A stretch of DNA of 64,000 nt from Bacteroidota bacterium (GCA_020056225.1 JAGVIE010000013.1:1-64000); one strand, 5' to 3'. Numbered from the stretch's first letter, positions 45,884 to 53,674 are shown. Made by a program: numbers and translations. The notes: generated from the letters alone by a model not told the origin.

Positions 45884-48706
45884 CTATCGTAGGAGCAATA
45901 GTTTTTTTGTTTCAATATAATTCCCCGCCTGTAGGCGATAATAATAAACGCCGCTCGATAACCTGCTTGCATCAAATGTCAACGATTTGTAACCCGGCTC
46001 TTCGACTACGTTCACCAGCGTTGCGACTTCTCTGCCAAGAACATCAAAGAGCTTCAGTGTGACGTGGCTTTGCAAAGGGAGTTGATAGCTGATCGTGGTG
46101 TTTGGATTGAACGGATTCGGGTAATTTTGATTTAGAACGAACTCGTTAGGTAGCTGTCTCTCTCCTTCCAGCATAACATCAGGCGGCGGTGGCGGCAATT
46201 CTGATGATTGTACGATTCTTATCCTCGATGCTATTTCCCCAACATACTCGCTGGATGTAAGAATGAGCGATCCATCTTGATTTACTTTCACCCAATAGCC
46301 GTATCCCGGATAGAGTGTATCCGTTGTCTGGTAGCTCACTTCATATTTAAAGAAGCTCCTTGTGATCATCCCTGATGGGATGCTATTTATGGATGACACA
46401 GCAATAGGTTCTGAGATCGAGCCAATCATATTCCATCCTTCTATTATTTCAACCGTATCGTCCATTAAAGGAACACCAGTGAGAATAACTCTTTGGTTAT
46501 TTTCGAATTTCAACCAATACCCGGAGCCATTCTGGAGTGTATCCTTACTCAGATATAGATGATCATATGCAAACGCGTCCGAAACCGATGATGGATAAAT
46601 AAAATCTTTCATTTGATTCCGGACTTTAATTGGGATCGAAATCATATTCCATCCAGATGAGAGTTGATATGAATAAAGCGACTCGCTTGCCGCAGTTGTG
46701 AAATGAAGTATATTCGACCATTCACTCTTACCGTTTGAATCCTCAGCATCCACTCGAGCATAATAAGAAGTATTGTCGGACAAACCATTTACAGTCTTAG
46801 CCGTATCCACAAGCGTTGAATCATCGAATATTAAAACTGTAAAAGATGTATCAGTCGAAATTTGCAGATGGTAAGAGACAGCACTCGTGGCAGTCGTCCA
46901 ACACAGTGTTGGATTGACCGATAGTCCAACTGCATCGATAATGTGAGGTGCCGCAAGGGTTGTGGTAAAGCTCCATGTGCCCGACCAATCACTCAACAGC
47001 GAGTTTACGTTCCCACGAACACGCCAGAAGTATCGAGTTAGTGTATTAAGTTTTGTTGGTGTGTAAAATGTATCTATAATTGCCGATTGATAGAAAATTA
47101 TTGAAGTAAAATTTGTATCAAACGCGATTTGGAGTTGATACGTTACCGCATCGCTCGAATCACTCCATCGAAATTGCGGGACTAAGGGAATACCGAATGA
47201 ACCATCCGCAGGTGCAAGAAGAGTTGGAGGACTGACGAATAGAGAAATGTATTTTTCATACGCGCCCATATCAACACGATTCTCTGACAGCCTCAAATTA
47301 CCATCGAAATCGAATTCTCCATAGGAAGGTACAAACGATGGATCACCGGCATTAACTGCGGGTGATGATGTTTGCAAGTGTAAGTCTGGCAGTGATGGAG
47401 AAACAAAAAGAGGATCGCTGAAAATTGAATGAGCATCCTGACCTGTTCCTGTCTGGTAAGCACTGAAGGAATTGTATATCATTCCATTATAATCTATTGA
47501 GGCATTATTTATTCCGCCGGGAGTAAACCAAAGATTGTAATCGAGTGAGTTGCCGTTGGAGTTACCAACTGTAGTCGTCATAAGTCGATCCTGTGTGGTA
47601 CTGCAAAAGATATTATTCTTTATTACACAATTAACGGCATACTCGATAATAATCTCACCTTCACCCGTTGATAGCTGATCGTTTTGGAAAACAGTATTGT
47701 TGAGGAACTTGGAATCACGAACCTGACCTGTAACGGGATAGTTGTACCCTCCGAAAGAGAGTCCCCGCTTATCGTTGTTGTATATTAGATTATTGCGGAC
47801 TATGATACTATCGGCAATCCTGCCTTGATTTTCGCATCCAACTTCAATACCGACATCACACTGATAAACACGGTTGCGTTCTATGATAATTTTTCTTGCG
47901 CCATCAACATAAATTCCAGCCGCATAACCGTCGCCATAGTTCGAGCGGCAATTATAAACTGTGTTACCTGCACAAACGCCGTTTCGTGCGGCATCGAGCG
48001 ATGAAGTGGGACAAGTACCTTCGCCTCCGATCATGTCGATACCGATGTTGTCATTATCATGAACAAAATTGTTTGTAATCTGAAATGTGTCAACATTGCC
48101 GTTCAATGTGAGCGATTCACTATGACCGGGTTGGCAGTTGTAAATCTGATTGCTGTCTATGATAATGTTCGAAATTGGAATATTCGCATGACTTCCGTAA
48201 ACCGATATTCCCATTGCATCTCCGCCTCCAATTGCTGCCATCATGTCGTGAATTCGGTTCTTTCTGATCTCGATATGATCGCCATAACCCTGAACCCATA
48301 TTCCTGTCCCGAAAGTTTGATTTAGATTATTCTGTAATTCAAATCCGATGAGCTTTATGAAGCTTTTATTTTGGACAAGAATAATTTGATCGCCTGCTTC
48401 CCCAGTGCCATCGATAATAACATTGTCGTTTCCGAAGTTTTGAAAAGTAATGTATCCTCCCGATGAAGAACCGCTAACGTTAACTGAAAGTTTCTCGTTG
48501 TATGTTCCTTCTTTAACATAGACAGTACTCCCCGGTGTTGCACTGTTGAATGCTTTCTGAATGGTTAGCCACGGTAAAACTTCAGTTCCGGGATTGCTGT
48601 CGTCCCCGTTTTTCGCGATATAGTTGGTTGTTTGGGCTATTACCGGTTGATATAATAATATGGATAACAAAATAATCCGACGTATTTGCACTATAATCGA
48701 TCTCAT
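45884..48706 (-). CDS. Secreted right-handed parallel beta-helix protein with type IX secretion sorting domain
   Basis: This 940-residue protein has a signal peptide (to about residue 24). A DUF1565-like start (YIAKNGDDSNPGTEVLPWLT) leads into pectate-lyase-type beta-helix repeats (about 50-470, with many N-x-I-Y-N-C turns). Two fibronectin type III-like modules follow (about 490-680). The last 85 residues are a type IX sorting domain with QNYPNPFNPNTTISYQLP, LFDVLGREVATL and SSGVYYYRLQAG. The protein should pass the outer membrane by T9SS and stay on the cell surface or be released. The beta-helix suggests polysaccharide binding or cleavage, but no catalytic residues can be named. It lies between the intact herA and the herA remnant. 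Confidence 0.9.
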   Translation of the reverse strand: MRSIIVQIRRIILLSILLYQPVIAQTTNYIAKNGDDSNPGTEVLPWLTIQKAFNSATPGSTVYVKEGTYNEKLSVNVSGSSSGGYITFQNFGNDNVIIDGTGEAGDQIILVQNKSFIKLIGFELQNNLNQTFGTGIWVQGYGDHIEIRKNRIHDMMAAIGGGDAMGISVYGSHANIPISNIIIDSNQIYNCQPGHSESLTLNGNVDTFQITNNFVHDNDNIGIDMIGGEGTCPTSSLDAARNGVCAGNTVYNCRSNYGDGYAAGIYVDGARKIIIERNRVYQCDVGIEVGCENQGRIADSIIVRNNLIYNNDKRGLSFGGYNYPVTGQVRDSKFLNNTVFQNDQLSTGEGEIIIEYAVNCVIKNNIFCSTTQDRLMTTTVGNSNGNSLDYNLWFTPGGINNASIDYNGMIYNSFSAYQTGTGQDAHSIFSDPLFVSPSLPDLHLQTSSPAVNAGDPSFVPSYGEFDFDGNLRLSENRVDMGAYEKYISLFVSPPTLLAPADGSFGIPLVPQFRWSDSSDAVTYQLQIAFDTNFTSIIFYQSAIIDTFYTPTKLNTLTRYFWRVRGNVNSLLSDWSGTWSFTTTLAAPHIIDAVGLSVNPTLCWTTATSAVSYHLQISTDTSFTVLIFDDSTLVDTAKTVNGLSDNTSYYARVDAEDSNGKSEWSNILHFTTAASESLYSYQLSSGWNMISIPIKVRNQMKDFIYPSSVSDAFAYDHLYLSKDTLQNGSGYWLKFENNQRVILTGVPLMDDTVEIIEGWNMIGSISEPIAVSSINSIPSGMITRSFFKYEVSYQTTDTLYPGYGYWVKVNQDGSLILTSSEYVGEIASRIRIVQSSELPPPPPDVMLEGERQLPNEFVLNQNYPNPFNPNTTISYQLPLQSHVTLKLFDVLGREVATLVNVVEEPGYKSLTFDASRLSSGVYYYRLQAGNYIETKKLLLLR

Positions 48707-48826
48707 TGATTTTAATTTGTTGATGATATTGTAACTTAAGGAAGGGTTTTTGAAAAATCAAATACTAAAATTTTTAAATCTAAAAGGTGAATCTCTTGGC
48801 TATTACCGATCTATATCCTGGTAAAA

Positions 48827-49012
48827 CTCCAACAAGGTGAAGCTTTCGTCATAGGTGATGCGGTTGCAATACCTGCACGCGTAATTATCGATATGCCGAA
48901 TCCCACACCGGCAAGCGGTGACATTAAATTCTTCAACAAGTGGCAGAAGAAAGAAGCAGACACCAACGTTGCCGAAGTTGTGAGCAATTGGTGGAGACAG
49001 ATTAGAAGCTGA
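48827..49012 (+). pseudogene. 3' remnant of a second herA allele (last 62 codons)
   Basis: The 62 codons from CTC (48827) to TGA (49012) correspond codon for codon to the end of the intact herA (45629-45814), with no indel. I count 23 differences in 186 bases, most at third positions. The encoded ends are LQQGEAFVIGDAVAIPARVI and KWQKKEADTN; in between only a few residues differ. Homology fades out within about 20 bases upstream of 48827. There is no start codon or binding site, so it is a dead fragment followed by its own terminator. Confidence 0.85.
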
Positions 49013-49031
49013 GACTTACTTTATTGAGATG

Positions 49032-49066
49032 AAAAAAAGGGTTGGTTTATGACCAACCCTTTTTTT
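49032..49066 (+). terminator. Strong Rho-independent terminator after the herA remnant
   Basis: AGGGTTGGT (49038-49046) pairs with ACCAACCCT (49052-49060), extended by A7 before and T7 after. It differs from the hairpin behind the intact herA, and is probably the original terminator of the displaced allele. Confidence 0.85.
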
Positions 49067-49077
49067 GTTTGGTGAGG

Positions 49078-49140
49078 GGATAACATCCTGCATGAAATTG
49101 ACATACTGTAGCGAACTATAATTAATAAATTTCTTGTGAA
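49078..49140 (-). repeat. Half of a fourth attC-like site, broken by IS110
   Basis: On the plus strand GGATAAC (49078-49084) is followed by exactly 26 bases and then GCGAACTATAATTAATAAAT. The two complete sites have the same 26-base distance between their AAC and GCGAACTATAATAAA. Similarity ends near 49140, and the other half of the site is missing here. A box matching the far side lies at 50645-50651, beyond the IS110 transposase. Confidence 0.6.
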
Positions 49141-49269
49141 CGAAGCAATAGTTCATTTTACATTTTTGTTGCTGATATTTCTAAAAGGTCTCCGTGAGTC
49201 AAGAGAAATTCGTATGATTGATTACCGAATCAAATCAACGCTTTCAGAACTAACTCACAGGAGAACCAT

Positions 49270-50358
49270 ATGTTATATACAGGTATTGATTTACATCGCC
49301 AGTCGATCGTCGTATGCACGATCGATGAAACCGGCACGGTCATTGAACGCCGAACTATGAAAACGCAAATGGAACTTGTCAACACATATTTTCGCCAATG
49401 GACAATTGAGCATCATGCAGTTGTTGAATGCACAACTGGTTGGTATTGGCTCTGTGACCTGTTGCGCTCACTCGGTATTCACGTCGTGCTGGCACATGCA
49501 AAATACTTAAAAGCAATTTGTTATGCAAAAGTAAAAACAGATGCAGTAGATGCAAAAACACTTGCCAATTTGCTGCGCATGGGATATGTTCCCGAAGCAC
49601 ATCAACTGCCACCTGAATATCGAGCAATGCGAGATTTGTTACGTCAACGGATGGTTATGGAACACAAGCGTACAAACATTATTCAGCGCATCTCAAGCAT
49701 TCTGGCACAGTTCAATATCATCAAAATGTCCTGTAGTCCATCCCAAGGATCATTTGCCGATTTCCTTGAGAATTGCCCGCTACCGGATGAATATCGTATG
49801 ACACTCAACATGTATCATCATCAATGTATGCAGACAACAGAGGATCGAAAACAACTCGAAGCATATTTCAAAAAACGACTCCGACCAACATCAACTGTTC
49901 AGTTATTAATGTCGATCCCCGGTATCGGTGACATCACCGGATCTATCATTGTCATGGAAACAGGAGATATCAATCGCTTCGCCGATGCAAAACATTATTG
50001 CTCCTATTGTCGTCTTGCACCCGGTGCAAATGATTCAGGTGGAAAACGTGGTCATCGTTCCGGCTCGAAAGACGGCAATCAATATCTCAAATATGCCTTT
50101 ACTGAAGTAGCGATTAAGGCTATGATGTTCTATCCTGAGATCAAACGATTTGCTACCGAGTTGGAACAGCGAGCTAATAAGACAATTGCCCGAACAGTAG
50201 TTGCCAAAGAACTTGCTAAGATTGTTTACTATGTTTTAACCAGAAGCCAAGAATTTAAAACATTTAAGGGCGTCAAGATTGAAAAACTACGCGACTGGCC
50301 TCGTGCCCGTAAGCCCGTGCGCCTAACTGGAGAGAGTATCATTTCTCCGCTTAGCTGA
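49270..50358 (+). CDS. IS110-family DEDD transposase
   Basis: A 362-residue transposase, the typical length. The RuvC-like N-terminal domain supplies the acidic tetrad D7 (TGIDLHRQS), E53 (VVECTTGWYW), D91 and D94 (KVKTDAVDAKTLANLL). A helical middle follows, and then the C-terminal domain with SIPGIGDITGS and the catalytic serine region PGANDSGGKRGHRSGSKDGN (S264/S266). It works with a structured bridge RNA from the element's own non-coding end. AGGAG lies 7 bases before the ATG. No frameshift or stop is seen, so the gene looks intact and possibly active. Confidence 0.93.
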   Translation: MLYTGIDLHRQSIVVCTIDETGTVIERRTMKTQMELVNTYFRQWTIEHHAVVECTTGWYWLCDLLRSLGIHVVLAHAKYLKAICYAKVKTDAVDAKTLANLLRMGYVPEAHQLPPEYRAMRDLLRQRMVMEHKRTNIIQRISSILAQFNIIKMSCSPSQGSFADFLENCPLPDEYRMTLNMYHHQCMQTTEDRKQLEAYFKKRLRPTSTVQLLMSIPGIGDITGSIIVMETGDINRFADAKHYCSYCRLAPGANDSGGKRGHRSGSKDGNQYLKYAFTEVAIKAMMFYPEIKRFATELEQRANKTIARTVVAKELAKIVYYVLTRSQEFKTFKGVKIEKLRDWPRARKPVRLTGESIISPLS

Positions 50359-50397
50359 TTGGGATACGGGCATGGTGCCGATGAAACATCTGGGATA

Positions 50398-50434
50398 GCC
50401 TGCTTGCTCCCGCCAAGGGCGGGATTCAGCAGGC
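50398..50434 (+). other. Two-stem hairpin in the IS110 3' non-coding region
   Basis: An outer stem GCCTGCT (50398-50404)/AGCAGGC (50428-50434) encloses an inner stem CCCGCC (50409-50414)/GGCGGG (50418-50423), with symmetric four-base internal loops. It is a candidate for part of a bridge RNA, or for a terminator that insulates the transposase gene. The remaining 3' region to 50600 has only a small GAGCT/AGCTC hairpin near 50454. Confidence 0.45.
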
Positions 50435-50644
50435 AAGTCTGTCAAGCCACGATGAGCTGACAGCTCAAGCCCGATAAAGTGTTTGGGACCAGTCTATGTA
50501 TAAACCGGATCCTGATGACGGGGATGTTCTCTCGGCAGTGTTAGTCATATTTACGATCGTTGCCGCCAATACGACCATGATCACATCGTTAAAAAATAAC
50601 GACGCAGGATATCTTTTTCTCTTGATTTTGACCTTTTATAAAGT

Positions 50645-50665
50645 GTTAGCTGCAGTTGCCATTGA
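50645..50665 (-). repeat. attC-like outer box closing cassette 3
   Basis: GTTAGCTGCAGTTGCCATTGA on the plus strand is the inverted counterpart of the start of the same cassette (minus strand from 51662), with 19 of 21 positions equal. It lies 22 bp after the cassette gene's stop codon. The sequence beyond it shares only scattered words (ATAAAA, ATCCTGC) with the two complete sites. Confidence 0.55.
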
Positions 50666-50687
50666 TAGATGAAGAGTCTTTTCCATC

Positions 50688-51581
50688 TTATTTTGTGAGT
50701 CTGTAAACAACGTAAAGAACAAATGGGCAAACAACACCACCAAAAAGAAAAAGTGCAGTTCGGAAAAGTATGTGAGTGTTTAAGATATTGCGCAGACTTC
50801 CCATGTTCATTTCATTTGGAGCGATTTTGTTTGCGCTTAACATTGCCCTACAATAGTCCTGGCCTGTTAGGGTATTGGGAAAATTTAAATCAGCGAATGC
50901 TACGATGATTGCCACGACGGAAAGCGTTGCCACTATGATCCATGGAATGACCTTCGGTGATGCAAGGATATCTTCAACCTTTGGGTAAAGAAGCGTGCCG
51001 AGAATGAATATTATCGTCATGAGAACGAAATCTTTAAGCCATCCAATGTCGTTCATTCTCAAGAAGGGAAACAGGTCGTGCCTTGTTGAAAAGAAAATGA
51101 AGATGGCAAAGAGAAAAGCCCACATCCCAATGTGAAACAACTTCTCTGGGGCATAGTTCATGGTAATCCACTGCTGTAGGAAGGGTATTGCCAGACCGAC
51201 GACTGTTGGGACGATCAATTCAACTGGCTGGTTAGCCTTGAATCCTAATAGAAACCTGCTGATGAAGTGGGTGAATGCGATCGAACCTATTGTCAACACG
51301 ATGACATCAAAGATAGGTAGCTCTGGTATACAATCCTTTGGCATGTATGGAATATTTGCCGCTCTCAAAGCAACAGTCCAGAGAAGAACAAAAATCACAC
51401 TGACATCAAACCAATTTAGGAAGTGTGAATCTGTTCCGTGTGGTAACTTAAGAAACGATCCAAAGTTCAAGTTACCATCTCTGAGGTTTAGCAGTCCCAT
51501 ATGATATACTATTGTCTCTACTACAGCGAGGGCGAGGAAGAATGTCCATATAGAATTCAGTACGGTGATATTAGCTGGCAT
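50688..51581 (-). CDS. Unrecognised polytopic membrane protein (cassette 3)
   Basis: I set the start at ATG 51581, because AAGGAGG lies 9 bases upstream (51591-51597); the earlier in-frame ATG at 51620 has no such site. The 297-residue product begins MPANITVLNSIWTFFLALAVV. It has about seven hydrophobic segments (near 8-30, 50-70, 90-112, 122-140, 150-170, 185-205, 215-235) and one more at the C-terminus (TALFLFGGVVCPFVLYVVY). There is no known motif. The gene fills its cassette, with an 80-bp leader and 22 bp from stop to the attC-like box. Unknown membrane proteins of this kind are frequent cargo of environmental integron arrays. Confidence 0.7.
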   Translation of the reverse strand: MPANITVLNSIWTFFLALAVVETIVYHMGLLNLRDGNLNFGSFLKLPHGTDSHFLNWFDVSVIFVLLWTVALRAANIPYMPKDCIPELPIFDVIVLTIGSIAFTHFISRFLLGFKANQPVELIVPTVVGLAIPFLQQWITMNYAPEKLFHIGMWAFLFAIFIFFSTRHDLFPFLRMNDIGWLKDFVLMTIIFILGTLLYPKVEDILASPKVIPWIIVATLSVVAIIVAFADLNFPNTLTGQDYCRAMLSANKIAPNEMNMGSLRNILNTHILFRTALFLFGGVVCPFVLYVVYRLTK

Positions 51582-51655
51582 ACGAGAAAACCTCCTTGTG
51601 TCGATTCTGATGTTGAGCATGCTGTAAGTTCGGTTTAGAATTCAATGGCAATTGC

Positions 51656-51793
51656 AACTAACGTCTGGCATAAAAATGACGTACCGTTGCGAACTATAAT
51701 AAAAAATTATTTTGAGAGCAACGGTATGTTCTACTAAGCAGGACGTTGGATTTAACTTTGATAATTTCTGATTCATTTTTATGCTTGGTAGCT
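51656..51793 (-). repeat. attC-like site between cassettes 2 and 3 (138 bp)
   Basis: The limits are AACTAAC (51656-51662) and GGTAGCT (51787-51793), the latter a degenerate GTTAGCT. Inner arms GGCATAAAAATGA (51667-51679) and TCATTTTTATGC (51773-51784) pair. The interior has GCGAACTATAATAAA, GAGCAACGGTATGTTCTACT and AAGCAGGACGTTG, which are nearly identical in the site at 52856. Confidence 0.65.
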
Positions 51794-51833
51794 GGCGTTT
51801 GCATTTAAAGACAGTAGAATATGCAAACTGAGA

Positions 51834-52796
51834 TTATAACTTTTTTGTTCTTCTTCGTTTTTTCTTAGTTGTGTCATTTGTGACCCTTGCTTCTGCTGAT
51901 TCTATGTGTGCAACAAGAAACTTTTGATCAGGTCTCATAAGTTGTCTTGGATTAATTACGGTGTATTGTTCGATTTCAGGTATAGTTGAACCCGATTTTG
52001 AGAATTTATCGATGCAATCGAGCACCTTTCTCTTGAGAAGTTCAGCCTTTTCAGGTTCGATCGAACCGTTTTGACGCATCTGCGATATCTTTTCAATAAT
52101 GGGCAGCGAACCTGCAATTAGTTCAAGTTGCTTGCCAGATTTATCTTCTCGGAAGAAAACAAGTTTGTTCCAGAAGGCTATAATGATTTCCTTAACCATT
52201 TCTATTGCTTTGGCAAGACCAAGGAAATCAAACGCCTTATCGCTTCCAGAGTCACAAGCTACAACGGAGAGTGAGTTTGTATCAAGATGAAGTAGTTCAG
52301 CAGAAACCTCGTAGAATCCCTTAATGCTTTCAAGAATGAGTATTAAACGCTCGGGACTTGATGAACCGTTGTCCTCTATTGCAACCACGGTAAGCGGTTC
52401 AAAGGAGACACGTTTTTTGCTAGTTACAACTTTTTGCAGTACAGTTTCTGAAGATTCCTGATCTAGCAACTGCAATATTTTATAAAGATTCTCCATTGCA
52501 AATCTTAGGCGGTCAAACTTGTTTCGTATCTCATGGGGGCCAGGTTCTTTTTCACGGTCACGTACAAACAGGAGAGACCAGAACTTTACATCAGTTAGGA
52601 AATCGAGACCGTAGATTTCGATTATCTTCTTTTCGACAGGACCATACTTTTCTGCCAGTAAAAGGTATCTGCGGAAGGCTTCGAGACCCATTTCGGGTGG
52701 CATTTTCTCTGGTATATGGAATGACATCTCGAATTCTTTGTTTGAGACTGAATTAAGTACGTTTTTCATTCCGTTTACGATTTCTCGACGTAGCAT
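51834..52796 (-). CDS. Unrecognised soluble protein (cassette 2)
   Basis: A 320-residue protein without signal or membrane segments. The N-terminal half is helical (MGLEAFRRYLLLAEKYGPVEKK). The middle has FEPLTVVAIEDNGSSSPERL, and the C-terminus ends in a very basic tail TKKKRRRTKKL that could bind nucleic acid. I do not recognise the family. It is preceded by AAAGGAA near the ATG, has a 65-bp leader after the cassette junction, and ends 41 bp before the next attC-like box. Confidence 0.65.
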   Translation of the reverse strand: MLRREIVNGMKNVLNSVSNKEFEMSFHIPEKMPPEMGLEAFRRYLLLAEKYGPVEKKIIEIYGLDFLTDVKFWSLLFVRDREKEPGPHEIRNKFDRLRFAMENLYKILQLLDQESSETVLQKVVTSKKRVSFEPLTVVAIEDNGSSSPERLILILESIKGFYEVSAELLHLDTNSLSVVACDSGSDKAFDFLGLAKAIEMVKEIIIAFWNKLVFFREDKSGKQLELIAGSLPIIEKISQMRQNGSIEPEKAELLKRKVLDCIDKFSKSGSTIPEIEQYTVINPRQLMRPDQKFLVAHIESAEARVTNDTTKKKRRRTKKL

Positions 52797-52855
52797 CAGG
52801 ATTTTCCTTTCATTTTATTATTCTACTATTAGTTAAGTTCAGCTATGCAAATGCC

Positions 52856-52993
52856 AGCTAACGCATGCAATAAAAACGAATGTATGAAGCGAACTATAAT
52901 AAATAAATATCTTGTGAGCAACGGTATGTTCTACTAAGCAGGATGTTGTATTAAACTTTGTTAATTTATGATTCATTTTTATGCTTGTTAGCC
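52856..52993 (-). repeat. attC-like site between cassettes 1 and 2 (138 bp)
   Basis: The limits are AGCTAAC (52856-52862) and GTTAGCC (52987-52993). The arms GCAATAAAAACGAAT (52867-52881) and ATTCATTTTTATGC (52971-52984) pair with few mismatches. Length equals that of the site at 51656 exactly, and long interior stretches (such as GAGCAACGGTATGTTCTACT) are identical. The cassette 1 stop codon lies 13 bp from the box. Confidence 0.7.
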
Positions 52994-53006
52994 GAACCTT
53001 AATTTG

Positions 53007-53636
53007 TTACTCATTGTTTTTCGTTCGTTCTCTGACCCATCCAATGGCATAAAGTATTGATACAATTAAAACTAAAGTGCAGTTTAATATTATCCACCAT
53101 GTCCATCCAAAAATTGAAACCAATCTGTATGACGAAAGAAATTGCGCAACGATAGGTCCAAAGAAAACAGTTACCATGTATAAGAAACTAATCACTATTG
53201 ATGCAATTTCTTGTACTCCAGAGTGTAGCATATTCATCATCATATTATGAAAATCGGGGTATCGAAAGGGTGAACTTTTTAGAATCCACTCACGCTTGAT
53301 GTCATACCCCAAAGATTTGTAAATGCTATAAATCTCGGCTTCTAGTATCTCAGCATGGGCAAAAAGAGCTAAGTGATATACCATAATGACTCCAACGATC
53401 CAGTTAGAGATAATCAACATTACCCACGTTGGTACCTTAAAATTAATACCGCTAAAAACTATAGTATCAGATGCTTCAATGGTACCACTACAAATCCCAA
53501 GAACAATTAGTGATAAGAGTAATAACAATATGAATACTCTGTTCTTGATGCGACCGGTCTGAAACAAGGTTGTTGTCAACTGGTTCATGAATTGAAGGCT
53601 TAGCTGTTTATCGATTTTATTAACAATTTCTTTCAT
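53007..53636 (-). CDS. Unrecognised membrane protein (cassette 1)
   Basis: A 209-residue protein with four hydrophobic segments (near residues 33-52, 68-92, 140-160 and 178-200), and a soluble loop in the middle (HAEILEAEIYSIYKSLGYDIKREW). There is no known motif. The gene fills the cassette: the ATG lies 28 bp after the junction GTT at 53665, and the stop codon abuts the terminal inverted repeat. It is AT-rich. It might be an immunity or envelope-modifying protein, but nothing in the sequence decides this. Confidence 0.65.
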   Translation of the reverse strand: MKEIVNKIDKQLSLQFMNQLTTTLFQTGRIKNRVFILLLLLSLIVLGICSGTIEASDTIVFSGINFKVPTWVMLIISNWIVGVIMVYHLALFAHAEILEAEIYSIYKSLGYDIKREWILKSSPFRYPDFHNMMMNMLHSGVQEIASIVISFLYMVTVFFGPIVAQFLSSYRLVSIFGWTWWIILNCTLVLIVSILYAIGWVRERTKNNE

Positions 53637-53658
53637 TTCTGTTTTGCAAATTAAGTTC

Positions 53659-53665
53659 GGCTAAC
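53659..53665 (-). other. First cassette junction box (GTTAGCC)
   Basis: On the minus strand GTTAGCCGAAC marks the start of cassette 1 and matches the inverted end of that cassette at 52987. The sequence before it does not share the attC interior (no GCGAACTATA at 26 bases), so it is either a different attC or an insertion point such as attI. Confidence 0.45.
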
Positions 53666-53674
53666 GCTGCACGG

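Larger units (their letters stand above)
49141..50600 (+). mobile_element. IS110-family insertion sequence (boundaries approximate)
   Basis: The element consists of one DEDD transposase gene with about 130 bp of non-coding sequence before it and 240 bp or more after it. IS110 elements lack classical inverted repeats, so the ends are estimated. The left limit is where attC similarity stops, and the right limit lies before the attC-like sequence preceding 50645. Non-coding ends of this family encode the bridge RNA that selects target and donor sites. The 3' end holds a strong double hairpin (50398-50434). The 10-base word ATAAAGTGTT occurs at 50474 and again at 50638, and may mark an edge. Confidence 0.5.
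49078..53665 (-). mobile_element. Integron-like gene cassette array without integrase (CALIN-type), three cassettes
   Basis: Three minus-strand genes lie in compact units: 53664-52862, 52861-51662, and 51661 to about 49084 (the last interrupted by an IS110 element). Units join at GTT-type boxes (minus strand, G at 53665, 52862, 51662 and 49084). Each unit ends in a 138-bp palindromic element whose interior is shared between copies, as expected for attC sites. The terminal bases of each unit are an inverted repeat specific to that unit (19-20 of 20, 16 of 18 and 19 of 21 matches). No tyrosine integrase gene or attI is visible. The boxes read GTTAGCC/GTTAGCT, near but not identical to the classical GTTRRRY. 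All three genes are of unknown function, two of them membrane proteins. Confidence 0.65.

Noticed and set aside
49136-49360. A 74-codon frame overlapping the IS110 transposase start
   Set aside because: It overlaps the transposase in another frame and starts at GTG without a binding site; the transposase with AGGAG at 49259 explains the region.
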